A stretch of 64,000 nt of DNA from Breviolum minutum Mf 1.05b.01 (taxonomy: Eukaryota; Sar; Dinophyceae; Suessiales; Symbiodiniaceae), in the NCBI GenBank assembly GCA_000507305.1, contig DF239423.1:62829-126828 (forward strand). Direction: 5' to 3'. Each line of letters begins with the position of its first letter. Positions within the stretch are counted from its first letter, which is position 1. The notes under the pieces were generated by a model. The model was not told the DNA's origin and made no database searches. It worked only from the letters and a program-made list of their open reading frames with translations. Shown here in pieces: positions 25,598 through 34,311 of the stretch. A program made the translations under genes and the position numbers.

Positions 25598-28201
25598 TAG
25601 GGCGGCTCCTGATGCAAATGCTTGGAGAAGTCTGGAGGGTTTTACCTGTGCGCCTTGCTTTCTTTGGAATGAATCATGCACCTCAGGCACTGAAGAATCA
25701 ATTCCCTGCATCCACTCTGACATCTTCAAAACTCCTCAAGTTCTTCATACATCTTTTTGTTAAAGCTTCATTTCTGAATATCCATATATAATCATATATA
25801 TATATATATATATTCAATAAAACGATAAATGATACATGTCTTCCCTTGTTACCACCTTCAAAAATGCGCGAACACAACACCAACGCCAATGTCCAGATGC
25901 TGGGCGAATGCCGTGCACTGCTGGTGATCAGTGGACCCGGTGGTGGTGAGTTGAGAGACCCAGAGATGCCAACGCGTTTGATGGAACGTGACTAGTGGAT
26001 CCTATGAAATGGTTTAAGGTTCCACGACTTGATTTCTTATATTTTTGAAGTGTAAAACATATTGGAAAGTCATTGAAAATTATGGGATTTTCTAAGGTGA
26101 TTTTCAAACAAGATTCTTAGTTGGATCTTAGTTGGGAAATTGAAGAGATTTATAGTCAAATGTTGATTTTGCGTTGATGCAACGGGTTGTTTTGAACCCG
26201 AACTTCACCAATGCTTTGTTGCCCTCTGCAAGAGCGCTGAAAGGTCGAGTGACTGCAAAAAGGTATCAATATATCAATGCAAAAACAACTTCTTTCTTTG
26301 GAAAAAAGAGACAGTCAGACAGTATTTTTTCCATAATATTAAGATCTCTCTGATTCATCTTGAGTATTTATTTCTGAGTATCGAACTATGTTTTAATGTT
26401 GCAAAAATCCACAGTAAAAATCATCACATCATGTACAAAATCTCTGACGGCAATTCGTCTATGATGGCATCCCAGAGATGCATCGCTGAGGTACAAAGCT
26501 TTACTCACAGGTTTCGCACAGCCACCACAGCCACAGGTGCGGGCCTGTGCAAGACCTTTGGGGTTTGGATTCATAGAATTTTTGAGGGTAACTTATGTAC
26601 GGAGCACAGTTGTTACTTTGGATTAGGGGTGACATGTAGTGGAGATGAGGTGGTAGTGGTGTTTTTTTTAAAAAACTTTTGAGATATGTTGAGACATCGG
26701 CATTTTGATGTGAGGACAGTTTGGGTTGTCCTGACCTCACTCCCTGCCGCCCCATACGGCCCTGCGTCTTGCCAGGGACCGATCACCATGATGAACGGCA
26801 AACAGGGTGTGGTGGAATTCAGAAATCCTTTCGACAAACCCACGGACTTCTCCTTGCAGGCCTGTCAAGGGTTTTGAATTGACTGTTGAATACTGTTGAA
26901 CTGCTCAACTTGAGGGATAGTGCTTTGATATGATTTGAATTGATTTGATACTGTACTGGTATATGTATTGATTCTATATTGCCGTGAACTGTACCAACCA
27001 ACGACCACTTTTGTTGTATGTGATGTTGCAACTGTGGCCCCTGTTCAGGTGGACAACCCCTGCTTCATGGTGCCAATGAGAACTCAGAGGAGACAGTGAC
27101 GAGAAAAAGAAATCGAACGAGAAAGGGGATGTTGATTTGTTGTTTGTGAATGGAATCAATATAATTGTAGGTACAGTATATACTATTATATATGTATAAT
27201 TATATTTCTATCTCCAAGCTTCATGTATGTTCATATATGTCTTGAAGTCTTAATGGCTTTAACATGCAACCACTGCCTTCATTTGAGCACCTTGCCAGCC
27301 ATATCCAGCCATACCAGGATCGACCCACAAAAAGCAGTGCAGATTTCCGTGAATTTCAAATCAGACAGGCGGGCCATTTTCATGTTAAGAGGGTTGGGGT
27401 AACAGATTGGTAAGAGATTGATTTGAAGTTTTGGTGAGTGATCATTGTTCATTGTTTAAAAATTGCATTTTGTTGTCGAGTCTGAGATTCCTGAGTTTAG
27501 AAGTGTGTCGAGCAGTGCGTCGAAAAAAGAAAACCCAAATGACACGATTTGATTCTTGGTATATAGTTCTTTGCATAATTAGTATGTCATTTTGTTTGTG
27601 GTTTGTGATTTAAGTTATAAGATTTTGATAGATTTCATCAATTTTCTAAGTGGTTTTACTTGCTGAACCCTGCAGGTCACAGGGAGGAAGGCTCATTATT
27701 TCGTGCGACAAGGCGCGCTCACCATGCAAGAAATCGCACAACTGCTTCAAGATCCCAATTTGCATGATTTTTTCATATCTTTTCCGTTCATTTTTCAAGG
27801 ATTTTGAAAGTACCATGAGAGATTAAGTTGAAATGATTCCTGTTTAGAAACAAGCATGTGCCACAAAATTGGAGTGAACATTGTAAGCGTGATTCGACCA
27901 GTCTTCAATTTCCTTGGCTGGTCTATCATGTCATGCATGAAGGGACGTGGACATTTGATGACACAGGGAGTGGTTGAAAGATGGCTTTCATTCAGATGAT
28001 CCTACAGGTAGCTGTTCTAGTTCACATTTACATGACAGAGACAGTAGATCTCAGTAGATATAGGTACGTACATATTTTCATCCTCATTTCCATCCACACC
28101 TTTCCCTGCCATTAATACAACATGGGGAGACTATTACCCTCAAAAAAGTGATGCTACACCTGCAGGTGTCAACACCTTGGATTTTCTTTCTGAAAGGAGA
28201 G
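1..28201 (+). CDS. HYDIN-like flagellar central-pair protein, very large multi-exon host gene (5' partial)
   Basis: Giant axonemal protein made of repeated ASH/MSP-type immunoglobulin-like domains; in flagellates HYDIN builds a projection of the central-pair apparatus. The family call rests on motifs I recognise in order: [20 protein letters not shown] then [68 protein letters not shown] and TPWIFFLKG, all typical of HYDIN repeats. About 30 exons were chained by hand; blocks are listed as separate features. Most junctions agree in phase using GT, GC or GA donors and AG|G acceptors. Gaps in the chain (about 3971-4783, 22487-26775) show that more exons exist. The start lies upstream of the window and the end is not certain: the last clear HYDIN motif is at 28166-28201. 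One intron (5912-12682) contains a complete actin gene, another a 2 kb fold-back element. No alignment was run. Confidence 0.72.
537..770. mobile_element. Two adjacent MITE family B copies (1 and 2)
   Basis: Copy 1, about 537-668: CTCCCTGAAACTAACAGCGC to CGAACATGTTAGTTTCAGTG. Copy 2, about 671-770: ACCCTCCCTGAAACTAACAT to CAGGTGCGACATGTTAGTTT. They are separated by a few bases. Both lie in the first visible intron. Confidence 0.75.
2475..2590. mobile_element. MITE family E
   Basis: Left GTATATACCATGAGCCCCCC AAACCCATG, right CATGTAGGTTTTGGGGGCCC ATGGTACATC: an inverted repeat of about 29 bp with several mismatches. A second small palindrome (GGTTTTGGCCACCTAAAACC) is internal. It lies in intron 2251-3063. 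Confidence 0.7.
3641..5911 (+). CDS. Host gene exon block 2: HYDIN ASH domain
   Basis: Exons 3641-3745 ([20 protein letters not shown] ... DFEISG), 3932-3970 ([15 protein letters not shown] donor), 4784-4838 ([18 protein letters not shown] donor), 5120-5177 ([21 protein letters not shown] donor) and 5880-5911 ([13 protein letters not shown] donor). The phrase GTIFx..PDGSAxxYxLEGxAxPP followed by VKNWLxxRQRF is the classic C-terminal half of a HYDIN repeat. Phases 2/2, 0/0 and 2 fit across 4838-5120, 5177-5880 and 5911-12683. At least one exon is missing between 3970 and 4784 because the phase changes from 0 to 1. Confidence 0.75.
6278..11163 (+). CDS. Actin / actin-like protein, 11 exons, nested in a HYDIN intron
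   Basis: ATP-binding cytoskeletal protein of the actin superfamily. Exons: 6278-6400, 6708-6772, 7221-7280, 7580-7684, 8376-8455, 9016-9227, 9464-9554, 9802 to about 9897 (end may be 9894 or 9906), 10122-10188, 10571-10747, 11097-11163. They join in one frame to about 380 aa; conventional actin is about 375. Visible signatures: phosphate-1 loop [61 protein letters not shown], phosphate-2 loop [28 protein letters not shown], and the terminus [10 protein letters not shown] before TGA. Donors are GT or GC (6401, 6773, 10189); every acceptor is AG|G. It is divergent: the LFQSDLIG and SGGSTLF wording resembles Arp1 while the C-terminus is actin-like, so actin versus actin-related protein is open. 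No premature stop in the model, so it looks functional. It lies wholly within the host intron 5912-12682. Confidence 0.9.
7823..8056. mobile_element. ~230-bp inverted-repeat element in actin intron
   Basis: The ends are inverted copies: ATATGAGTATCGGACAAAAT at about 7831 and its near reverse complement ATTTTGTCCGTAACTCATAT at about 8033. Inside, the phrase GCAAAACCGATAGGGGCCCA occurs twice (about 7900 and 7979). It has no coding capacity and lies in the intron 7685-8375 of the actin gene. Probably a non-autonomous DNA element. Confidence 0.6.
8865..8953. mobile_element. MITE family D copy 1
   Basis: An 89-bp element with a perfect 20-bp terminal inverted repeat: left ATAATCATGGTTCAGTGGAA, right TTCCACTGAACCATGATTAT. 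It sits in the actin intron 8456-9015. A second, more diverged copy is at 55211-55300. Confidence 0.75.
10866..10943. repeat. (GATA)n microsatellite
   Basis: About 19 copies of the tetranucleotide GATA within the last intron of the actin gene. It produces a false YLSIYLSI reading frame on the minus strand. Confidence 0.97.
11910..11975. repeat. 66-bp near-perfect palindrome
   Basis: Left arm starts CAGGAATCACTCACATTCAC, right arm ends GTGAATGAATGTGAGTGATT then CCTG; the centre is GAGGATATCCTT. The arms pair over roughly 27 bp with few mismatches. It lies in the host intron downstream of the nested actin gene. It may be a very short fold-back element. Confidence 0.7.
12683..15011 (+). CDS. 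Host gene exon block 3: HYDIN repeats
   Basis: Exons 12683-12776 ([20 protein letters not shown] ... GVLEAK), 13059-13101 ([14 protein letters not shown]), 13809-13879 ([20 protein letters not shown]), 14124-14188 ([20 protein letters not shown]), 14707 to 14772 or 14786 ([20 protein letters not shown]) and 14971-15011 ([12 protein letters not shown]). The first exon completes the split Arg codon left at 5911, giving the HYDIN phrase [15 protein letters not shown]. Phases chain through all junctions; the one before 14971 fits best with a GA donor at 14787. Wording such as [13 protein letters not shown] and SPETLEVP matches HYDIN family repeats. Confidence 0.72.
14434..14544. mobile_element. 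MITE family B copy 3
   Basis: Left end ATACACCGAAACTAATATTG, right end CATCTTAGTTTTCGCGGGGT then GTAT, which are inverted copies. An internal palindrome (GTTTGAAGATGGAGATACTC CATCTTCAAAC) lies at about 14471-14501. It abuts the family C element directly. Confidence 0.75.
14543..14650. mobile_element. MITE family C
   Basis: A 108-bp element with about 35-bp terminal inverted repeats: left ATATGGGTGTTTCCAAAAAT followed by AGGGATACCCC, right GGGGGTACCCCTATTTTTGG followed by AAACATCCATAT. Only a few mismatches separate the arms. It is joined end to end with the family B copy at 14434-14544 inside the 518-bp host intron 14189-14706. Confidence 0.8.
15189..17172. mobile_element. ~2 kb fold-back element with arms of 51-bp tandem repeats
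   Basis: The two arms are inverted copies. The outer ends match (CCACGACTAAAAAGTGCTAA at 15190 and TTAGCACTTTTTAGTCGTG near 17151), followed inward by TTCCACGTACTTGGTATATA and its reverse complement, then many copies of a ~51-bp unit containing GGAACGAAGTATACCAAGTA and TCCCCGGAGGTCC. About 15 units are visible in the right arm (16299-17100), four in the left before a 709-base gap and about one more just after it. A unique spacer of about 85 bp lies at 16208-16298. This architecture matches fold-back type transposons. It occupies the host intron 15012-17681. Confidence 0.8.
15438..16146. other. Assembly gap (709 N)
   Basis: A run of N inside the left arm of the fold-back element. True length is unknown, since tandem 51-bp units within an inverted repeat are hard to assemble. 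Confidence 1.
17682..18694 (+). CDS. Host gene exon block 4: HYDIN repeat and Ala/Pro linker
   Basis: Exons 17682-17760 ([26 protein letters not shown]), 18258-18291 ([10 protein letters not shown]), 18347-18452 ([20 protein letters not shown] ... [10 protein letters not shown] donor) and 18638-18694 ([19 protein letters not shown]). The phrase LxSxELGTYPYxxxxxATPA is a strong HYDIN signature and the Ala/Gly/Pro-rich run before DF is also usual there. Phases run 0, 1, 2, 0, 0 without conflict. Reading continues across the intron that holds the fold-back element. Confidence 0.75.
18564..18608. repeat. (TTGG)n microsatellite
   Basis: About 11 copies of TTGG, in the host intron 18453-18637. Confidence 0.97.
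19446..19566. mobile_element. MITE family B copy 4, next to an ATC array
   Basis: Left end ATACCCTCCCTGAAACTAAC then TTTTAGCACCTGAA; right part TTTTCAGGTGCGTTTGCTGT then TAGTTGGAATACACC. The ATC microsatellite begins directly at the right end. Confidence 0.65.
19569..19710. repeat. (ATC)n triplet array
   Basis: More than 35 ATC triplets with a CAGCAT-type tail. It makes spurious poly-Ile, poly-Ser, poly-His, poly-Met and poly-Asp frames. Confidence 0.98.
19742..22486 (+). CDS. Host gene exon block 5: candidate acidic/basic linker exons
   Basis: Candidate exons 19742-19796 ([18 protein letters not shown]; donor GTGAGG), 20001-20054 ([17 protein letters not shown]), 20245-20296 ([16 protein letters not shown]), 21571-21605 ([11 protein letters not shown]), 21664-21714 ([17 protein letters not shown]; donor GTAAGG), 22132-22157 (PALFCILA) and 22412-22486 ([25 protein letters not shown]). 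Each junction keeps one frame from exon 18638-18694 onward, which is unlikely by chance over seven joins but not impossible, because several windows are also open in other frames (for example a long basic reading at 20245-20478). The composition is that of a disordered linker. They could also be a second nested gene. Confidence 0.42.
21388..21546. mobile_element. ~159-bp inverted-repeat element, family H
   Basis: Left end CTATATGAGCAATGAAAA, right end CTTTTCATTGCTCATATGTA TATA, an inverted repeat of about 18 bp. The right end lies 24 bp upstream of the candidate exon 21571-21605. Confidence 0.6.
22814..22925. mobile_element. MITE family B copy 5
   Basis: Left GTACGACCCCTGAAAAGTAA CATGGAGCC, right GGTTCCATGTTCATTTTCCA GAGTGGGGTGTAC. 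The ends are inverted copies with a few mismatches. Confidence 0.7.
23669..24514. repeat. Composite satellite: GATCCAGACC dispersed repeats around a CAAGCTG-rich array
   Basis: The decamer GATCCAGACC (or one mismatch) occurs about nine times at 23698-23760, 24131-24163 and 24498-24510, with its reverse complement GGTCTGGATC at about 23669. Between the clusters, 23845-24110 is a degenerate array of roughly 45-50 bp units ending CCAAGCTGCA and starting CTGTTGTAAG or similar, full of GCCAAGCAGCCAAGC. No gene is visible here. Open frames on both strands follow from the repeat composition. Confidence 0.75.
25541..25594. repeat. (GAT)n triplet array
   Basis: About 17 GAT triplets. Confidence 0.97.
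25864..25945 (+). CDS. Candidate coding exon, unknown
   Basis: Open stretch reading [20 protein letters not shown] before a GTGAGT donor at 25946. The wording recalls the end of an ASH domain and would suit the host gene, but no AG acceptor lies close upstream. It could instead begin with the ATG at 25864 as a first exon. Other possible short exons without firm support lie at about 26176-26236 and 26511-26538. Confidence 0.35.
26776..28201 (+). CDS. Host gene exon block 6: last clear HYDIN repeat
   Basis: Exons 26776-26859 ([30 protein letters not shown] donor), 27049-27095 ([15 protein letters not shown]), 27676-27712 ([14 protein letters not shown] donor) and 28166-28201 ([12 protein letters not shown]; donor GTGTAG, or GA at 28197). 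Phases 0, 0, 2, 0 agree. VEFRNPF, SLQVDNP, GRLIISC and TPWIFFLKG follow each other as in a complete HYDIN domain. This is the last place with unmistakable family signal. Confidence 0.78.
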
Positions 28202-28590
28202 GTGTAGCAGGATAGCCAGGTTGGTCGAGGCAAAGCTGAGGTGATGGTTGATACGCCGCTGAAAATTTCCAGCGATTTGGTTGGTGGAATTTTGTAAACA
28301 AAATTAATATGCCTTGGCTATGTGGTAGTAGCACGGTGAATTCGCAGCTCATGAATCTTCAAGGTTGAATTGCTGGAGTCTTTGGACTAGACTTCGATTA
28401 ATAACATCAAATTGAATCAAGAGCATATTTTGTGTATTGGATTTTGAGAAACAGGAAGTTTGTATCAGAAGAATCATTCGTAAAGCATAGTCAAAGATCA
28501 ACCACTTTTATCTCAGAGTCAAGGACTGAGACATTCCTGGTTCATGAAAATAGATTGTCATAGTGGTTGGTTAAATTTGCTTCTTTACAG

Positions 28591-28698
28591 GGCCCACTCC
28601 TTTTGGTGTATATCCCTGGGCAACATCCTGAATTTGCATCGTTTGCTACAGTTGGTTCGAAGATGTTGGAAGCATTTGGAATTTACAAGTATAGGCAG
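28591..28698 (+). CDS. Coding exon of unknown affiliation
   Basis: A 108-nt exon flanked by TTTACAG and a GTCCAT donor, reading GPLLLVYIPGQHPEFASFAT then VGSKMLEAFGIYKYRQ. It starts in phase 0, which agrees with the end of 28166-28201, so it may be the next exon of the host gene; the sequence itself is not HYDIN-like. A family A MITE begins 30 bp after its end. Confidence 0.5.
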
Positions 28699-28728
28699 GT
28701 CCATGATGACGACCATACTGACATCATC

Positions 28729-28830
28729 TGGGTGGTGGTTTCAAACATTTTTCCATTTTCAACCCTACCTGGGGAAAATCATCCAATTTGACTAATATTT
28801 TTTAAATGGGTTGGTTCAACCACCAACTAG
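28729..28830. mobile_element. MITE family A copy 1
   Basis: About 102 bp. Left TGGGTGGTGGTTTCAAACAT, right GGTTGGTTCAACCACCAACT AG. It shares the core CCAATTTGAC with the other three copies. Confidence 0.8.
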
Positions 28831-29761
28831 TCATTGTTTTCAAACTCCATTGATCGCAGAATCACCAGAAGTTTGAAATTCAACCTTGGACATCGATGAC
28901 ATCGCTCATGTTCAAACCCTGCCTGCCGGACACCTGGCAACCTGATATGTAGAGATATGCTCATGATATACCTGAGGTGTCTAAGGGGTTCATTGGAATC
29001 AGCGATTGAGTTTATTATACACATTTTGATGCATTTTGGATATATGTCCTGCAAAACTGAACTCCGGCAGTCGAATCAACAGACACATGACAAATTCTTT
29101 TTAGATTATTTTCAAGTAAAAGTTTTGGCACCATTAACACACTGGTAATTGACTACCAGCAAATGCCTAGGAGGTACTTCTACTTTCAGACATAAGCCAA
29201 ATTCGCGTAGAAAATTCATGGAAATTCAAACGGATTCAAAGTGTCCAGCAGCAGTCAGCACATCGTTTCACGCATATGGTCTCACAGATCCAGTGGTGTC
29301 ACCACGCAGCGAGATCCACAGTTGTGGGTCGGATAGGATTGATAATGCGAAACGTCAACATCAGATGTGCCATTCTTCATTTGACAAGTCAAAACAGCAC
29401 ATCATTCTTTACATCACGCGATGGAGTACTTGGATTTGCTTCTTGCAATTTGCAATATGCTTTCAACTCGTGTCAGTGTACCATTAGTGCGGATTTAAAA
29501 AGAGCAACTTCGCTGTGATCCCAGAATTTGCTTTGGTCAGAAAGATCGAGTTTTTATTTAGAAGGTGGACTTTGATGGAATTTGAGTGGGTTTGGAACGT
29601 TTATGAGCCTTGAGATGATGAGTTTATCATCCTTCAGTTTGAGTCTACGAGATTCTCCCATGGCTCAACACAGGCATTCTTGAGATGAGCTTTACACCAG
29701 CAACGAAACAACCAATGATGCTGGCTTTGGCCTGGAAAGTGCATCAATCAGAAGTTGTTTG

Positions 29762-29857
29762 TGTACACCCCGAAAAATCGTGGTTGGAAGACAAATTACT
29801 TTCCTTTTGGGGTCCGGTCAGTTTTCAGGGGCGAACTGTTAAACTTCCGGGGTGTAT
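29762..29857. mobile_element. MITE family B copy 6
   Basis: Left TGTACACCCCGAAAAATCGT, right CTGTTAAACTTCCGGGGTGT ATC. Otherwise nothing clear is seen between 28831 and 31570. Confidence 0.65.
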
Positions 29858-31570
29858 CAGAAATTGCGATAGCCATTGGCTCAATCATTGATCCATGCGT
29901 CATTTGCAATGAATGAATTCATTTAGATTTTCAACTGAAACTACGTGGATACAACAGATCTTCCAACACATCTATTCGGATTATATGCACATCATCTTAG
30001 CACATCATATCATCGCTGATGGCCACTGGCCATGGTGAGCTTGAAGCATTGGAGGCTGAGCACAAGGAGATGCTGCTCCTCTTGGGCCGTTGCGATCGGC
30101 CTGCAGTCAAGGCATTGGTGATCGCAGTGGAAGCTGTAGGAGAAGTACTGGAACCGATGCATACTAGGTACTGGGGTTAAGTCGAACCGGCTTGTAAGAA
30201 GTCGACCCGAAGCGGTGTGCCCTATGGGAAGTGGTACCAGAGGAGTGTTAGTGCTACATTCTGAAACTTTTGTCATTTTTTTGGTGGTGTGCGCAATGTT
30301 TTCCCTTTTTTGTTTGAGCAGGGATTTTGAAAAACATGGGTAGAGTGCATTTTGACAAAGACATGTTGATGAAAGTTAAAATGACTATAATTTTTGGGCA
30401 CCAATACATGCAGAGTAGAGAGGAGTATCAACCTTCCACAGTGCTTTGGTGGTATAGAGTGGCAGATGTGAGGGGCATGGTATGAAACTGTGTTGTTTAT
30501 ACAGTTGGCTTATTAAAGTTGCAAAGTGGCAGGCAACCTTCAAGGCATTTGATACTCACATGGACTCACATGTTGGGATACCGCGGTTTCAACTTTGCCT
30601 TCGCCTGCAAGCCCCCCCTTCAGTTTTGCTCAGCATCCTGTTACGGGCAACACGATCTTGAATTCAAGTATCCACCAACCTGAAGTGAATCCCCGAGTTT
30701 TCATGATTCAGGCCCTTTTTCGCAAAAAAAATGATGCTTTGAGTAGACCATCTCACCATGTCTCAACTGTAAAGCAGACACCAATGTTTTTGTTGAAACC
30801 TGCTTCCAATGACTTAGAGTCTTCTAATGTTTCCTTTTTGAAGGGATCTTAAATATCATCACTTTTCCCACTGTGTGCTCAGCTCTCAAAAAAAAACAGC
30901 AACTTTGTATTAATACACCTGATTATATGCCCTTGGAACAGGAGATGTTCCCTTCAGAAACTACCATTTTCAGGTTCCATGTCAATTTTTGTGGGTAACG
31001 CGAAATTTCAAGGATCTTCAGCTCAGAAAAAGCACATCGACAGCTTCAACCTGAGAACTTCTGAATTGGAGTCGCCATGTCGGAGTCTGACTCACTGTCG
31101 AGTGATTCGAGTGATTCTGGAACTTCTGATGAGGTGCAGTGGATTGGGGATGGATAATGCCTGGGATGGTATAATTAGAAATTAATATGATATTAATATA
31201 TGTATGCAGAGTTGATAAGTGGTACCCGTTTTTTTTTGATGGAGTGTTTTTTTTTAGGTCGAAATGATTGAACACGACCGAAGATCCTCGCAAATGGTAT
31301 GATTCGGATCTACGTGACATAAAACAGTTCGGGAATTCCATGCAGCTGGTGTACACCTTTGGTACTTAGAGAGGCCAAGTCGAAGGGAGATGGGTTGTAG
31401 GGGCTCAGTTGCTTTCTGCATCCTTTCAGCCCAAGTCTGCTGCTGCCATCCAGCCAAGAAAGCAATGATAATCACAGCAACATGCTGACATCAATATTGT
31501 AACGGCACCATTTGTAGGCAGCTTTTCTGAACGCGAGTGACAAGGCCGACCAGATGATACTGGTATTTGA

Positions 31571-32912
31571 ATGATGTTCCATTTTCTCTTCACAACTTTT
31601 AACATTTTTTCCATCATGCCGCCATGTGCTATCAACAAGTGTTCGCGCCCTTACTGGTTGGTGGCTACTACACTTGCAGTTGGGCTCCTACAGATGAGCA
31701 CGGTGACCTTCTTGTCATTCAAGGTCTCAACGGTGGATCTTCAAAAGCTGCGGCCTGATGTCGTTTTGACTCAGCCAAATGCGGTTTTGATCAGAGGGTT
31801 GAATCTGCAAAAGCGCATGCAACGGAGTCGAATGAAGGCTTTTCTCAAACATGTAGCCTTTGGTGTGAATGCGTCGCAGTACTACTTTGAATCAGAATGG
31901 GGAGGACATTGGAGATCAGATCCTTTCGATACTTTTTCGCGCCGCAAGGCCGCAGGAAACACCACAGTTGCCTCCTACGCCAGCTTTGGCCCGAATCATC
32001 AACACTACATTGAATTCCCTGATTGGATATATTGGAAAATTGACGATGCTGAGATCAGAAGGCTTGTGAAAGAGAAGCAACCTGTGAAGTTTGTCAGCTT
32101 CGGACCTCAAGGGGCCGTCGTTTTGGTGCTGACAAACAGAGCATACTATTTTCGTTACTTGGCTTTTGATTGGGCAGTGAGGGACTCCACCTCATAAGCT
32201 AAGCTATGATTGAGAATCGAGAAAATGCTCGGAACAGATGGCCGAACAGATCGGAACGGCTTGCATGAGTGTTCAAAAAAAGAGAGAAGCTTTCAATAGC
32301 TTTCAGATGTTTTTTTCTGCAATAAATATGCATAAATATGCAGCAAATCCGTTTCGTGAGAATGGTTGCTTTGTTCGGCCATATGATCAACGGATATAAT
32401 ATGCCAATGGCTTCTCCCAGGCAACATTCCTGTCGAATTACAAGATGAAATTACTGGGCGTGCTCGCAGTGGTAACCAGGACAGCGTTCTTGCGTTGGAT
32501 GCTCTCAGTAACAAAGTTAAGATGAAACATGTGTCAGAAAATTATGGCTTGCCGCGCGTGGTAAAACTAGAAAAGTTCAAAGCGACTATATTTAGAAACC
32601 GTCTCTTGGTTGCAGGATCACAAGCTGATTGCATCCGTGTCATTGGGGAACAACGACGCGTTCTTTGTCATGTTTGAAGATGGCTCCTGGAGGTGTAGCG
32701 GTATGCCAGAGCCGATGGTCAAATACCTTAAAGAAGACATCTTGCCCAATGACGATGAGACAATCGAGCAGGTCGCTGTCTCCCAAGACTTGGAAGAATG
32801 GTACTTAAGAACAAATCGGAGATGGCGGTATCACTCCGAGACTCTCCGAAGTATCCAAGATGAGTACGAGTCACTTCACGAGTCTCAATCTTCTCAGGTG
32901 CAGAGGTTGTGA
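31571..32912 (+). CDS. Membrane-anchored protein of unknown function, 3 exons
   Basis: Exons 31571-32153, 32421-32515 and 32616-32912; phases 1 and 0 agree and the total of 975 nt gives 324 aa with TGA at the end. The start may be ATG 31571 or 31616. Residues about 29-50 form one hydrophobic segment (WLVATTLAVGLLQMSTVTFL), probably a signal anchor, after a short Cys-containing N-terminus. The rest is soluble, with two related blocks: VKFVSFGPQGAVVLVLTNRA and SVSLGNNDAFFVMFEDGSWR, which look like repeated beta units of the kind seen in many algal proteins of unknown role. A helix with NIPVELQDEI lies between. The first exon is long (583 nt) compared with its neighbours. Function not recognised. 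Confidence 0.75.
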
Positions 32913-33853
32913 TATGAGATCTCTTAGTGGAAAATAAGTCAAGAATCAAAGTTGCACAAAGACCCCTGAAACGCGTTTCTAAGTCTTGCCTAGCACCTGT
33001 TGACTTGTTCTGCACTTTCAAGTTTTGACAAATGTGGAGCTGAGTCTTTGTTTTCCGTGAAGTGTAAGAAAGTTCACTGGCTATTTTGAATCAGTGGTGG
33101 TGCTACATCGGCTACATGCTCTAAAAAATGCTACCTAGCAGAGCTTACATTGAACACATTCTCAAACTGGTTTTCTCCTCCCCTGACCCTCCAATCTTCG
33201 GCTGCAACCACCAGAGCACCTTGCTGATCGGTGAGTGCGCTTCGGCAGCACCCCTAACTACATGAGCGCCTAGAAAAAGGCCGTTTAATCAGGTCCAAGG
33301 GATGAATCATGTGTTGAAACGGAATCTGTTGATTCTTCCTTAAATCATTCACGCAGTTTTGATCAAATGCCTGGATATCCTGGCAATTTTGGTGGCCATT
33401 GATGCAGGGCACCTGGCGTGAGAGCACATTGAGCTTGGCAAAAAAAAGGGATAGAAAGATACAAGGGGTCTGGCAGTGGAAGCAACTTTAGACCTTCATG
33501 GGTGGTAGATTAGTATAGATTAGTGTTGGTTGCAAGAGGTATGGGAGAAGAGGCAGATATCTGAACTGTTTTGTGAAGAAACATACGTCACTCTCCCACT
33601 CAACCTGTTAAAGCAGCCCGGGCCCATGATAGCTTGCGTGTATAACACGAACACGTGCTTCGAATCGTTTGGATATGTTCTTTAGAAATCTTTAGAATAG
33701 CGCTCGAAGGTGTTATTTGTTGTGCACTACTACAGTGGAACAGATGACAACAGCATGTTGCGCCTGGAGAATACGCGAAGGGGAGGGTGCGTAAACTGCC
33801 AAAGTGGACAAGCACCCGCACCCAAGTTTGGAAGAACTTTGGCAAACTGGTTA

Positions 33854-33989
33854 CTGTTTGATTTTTCCATATTGTGTATATAATTATACTATATATAGTA
33901 GAAATATGTGATATAGTATGGATATACAGGCAGTACACACATCATCACACATCTATACTAGTCATTTTTTATATATAAAAATCAAACAG
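33854..33989. mobile_element. ~136-bp inverted-repeat element, family I
   Basis: Ends CTGTTTGATTTTTCCATAT and ATATAAAAATCAAACAG, a perfect 13-bp inverted repeat with an AT-rich interior of TATA-like dinucleotides. Confidence 0.55.
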
Positions 33990-34249
33990 GTGAATCCATC
34001 CCGGATGTTACAATGTATAGATGCTTGGCAATCCACCTGCATCAGGCAGCCTCAGATCCTCCTAGTCCAGAGGACGGCAACCAGCAGGCATCACATGTAG
34101 TTTTTTTTTGAAAAGTTTTCCAGTGTCAAGGATGTGAAATCCCCATGATTTTATGTTTTCATTCCCTGATTTTTTAAGGTGATTTAGCACTGGGACACTG
34201 GGCCCTAAACTTTCACCCCATTTGGTGCCCTTTGCTTCAGCAGCCAACA

Positions 34250-34311
34250 GCTGCTTCCCAGGAGCCGAAGGAATCTGCACGAATTGAAGCTGCCAAAGAA
34301 GCAGAGAAAGG
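34250..34311 (+). CDS. Candidate charged exon
   Basis: Open stretch PTAASQEPKESARIEAAKEA EK before a GTACGG donor. The composition is that of a helical linker. The exact acceptor is unclear (CAG at about 34252). It may belong to the gene whose clearer exons begin at 35649. A second candidate lies at about 35326-35400 (Lys/Glu-rich in two frames). Confidence 0.35.

Noticed and set aside
28567..28795. Frame extending GPLLLVYIPGQ into VVVSNIFPFSTLPG
   Set aside because: The second half is translation of a family A MITE; only the part up to 28698 is kept as an exon.
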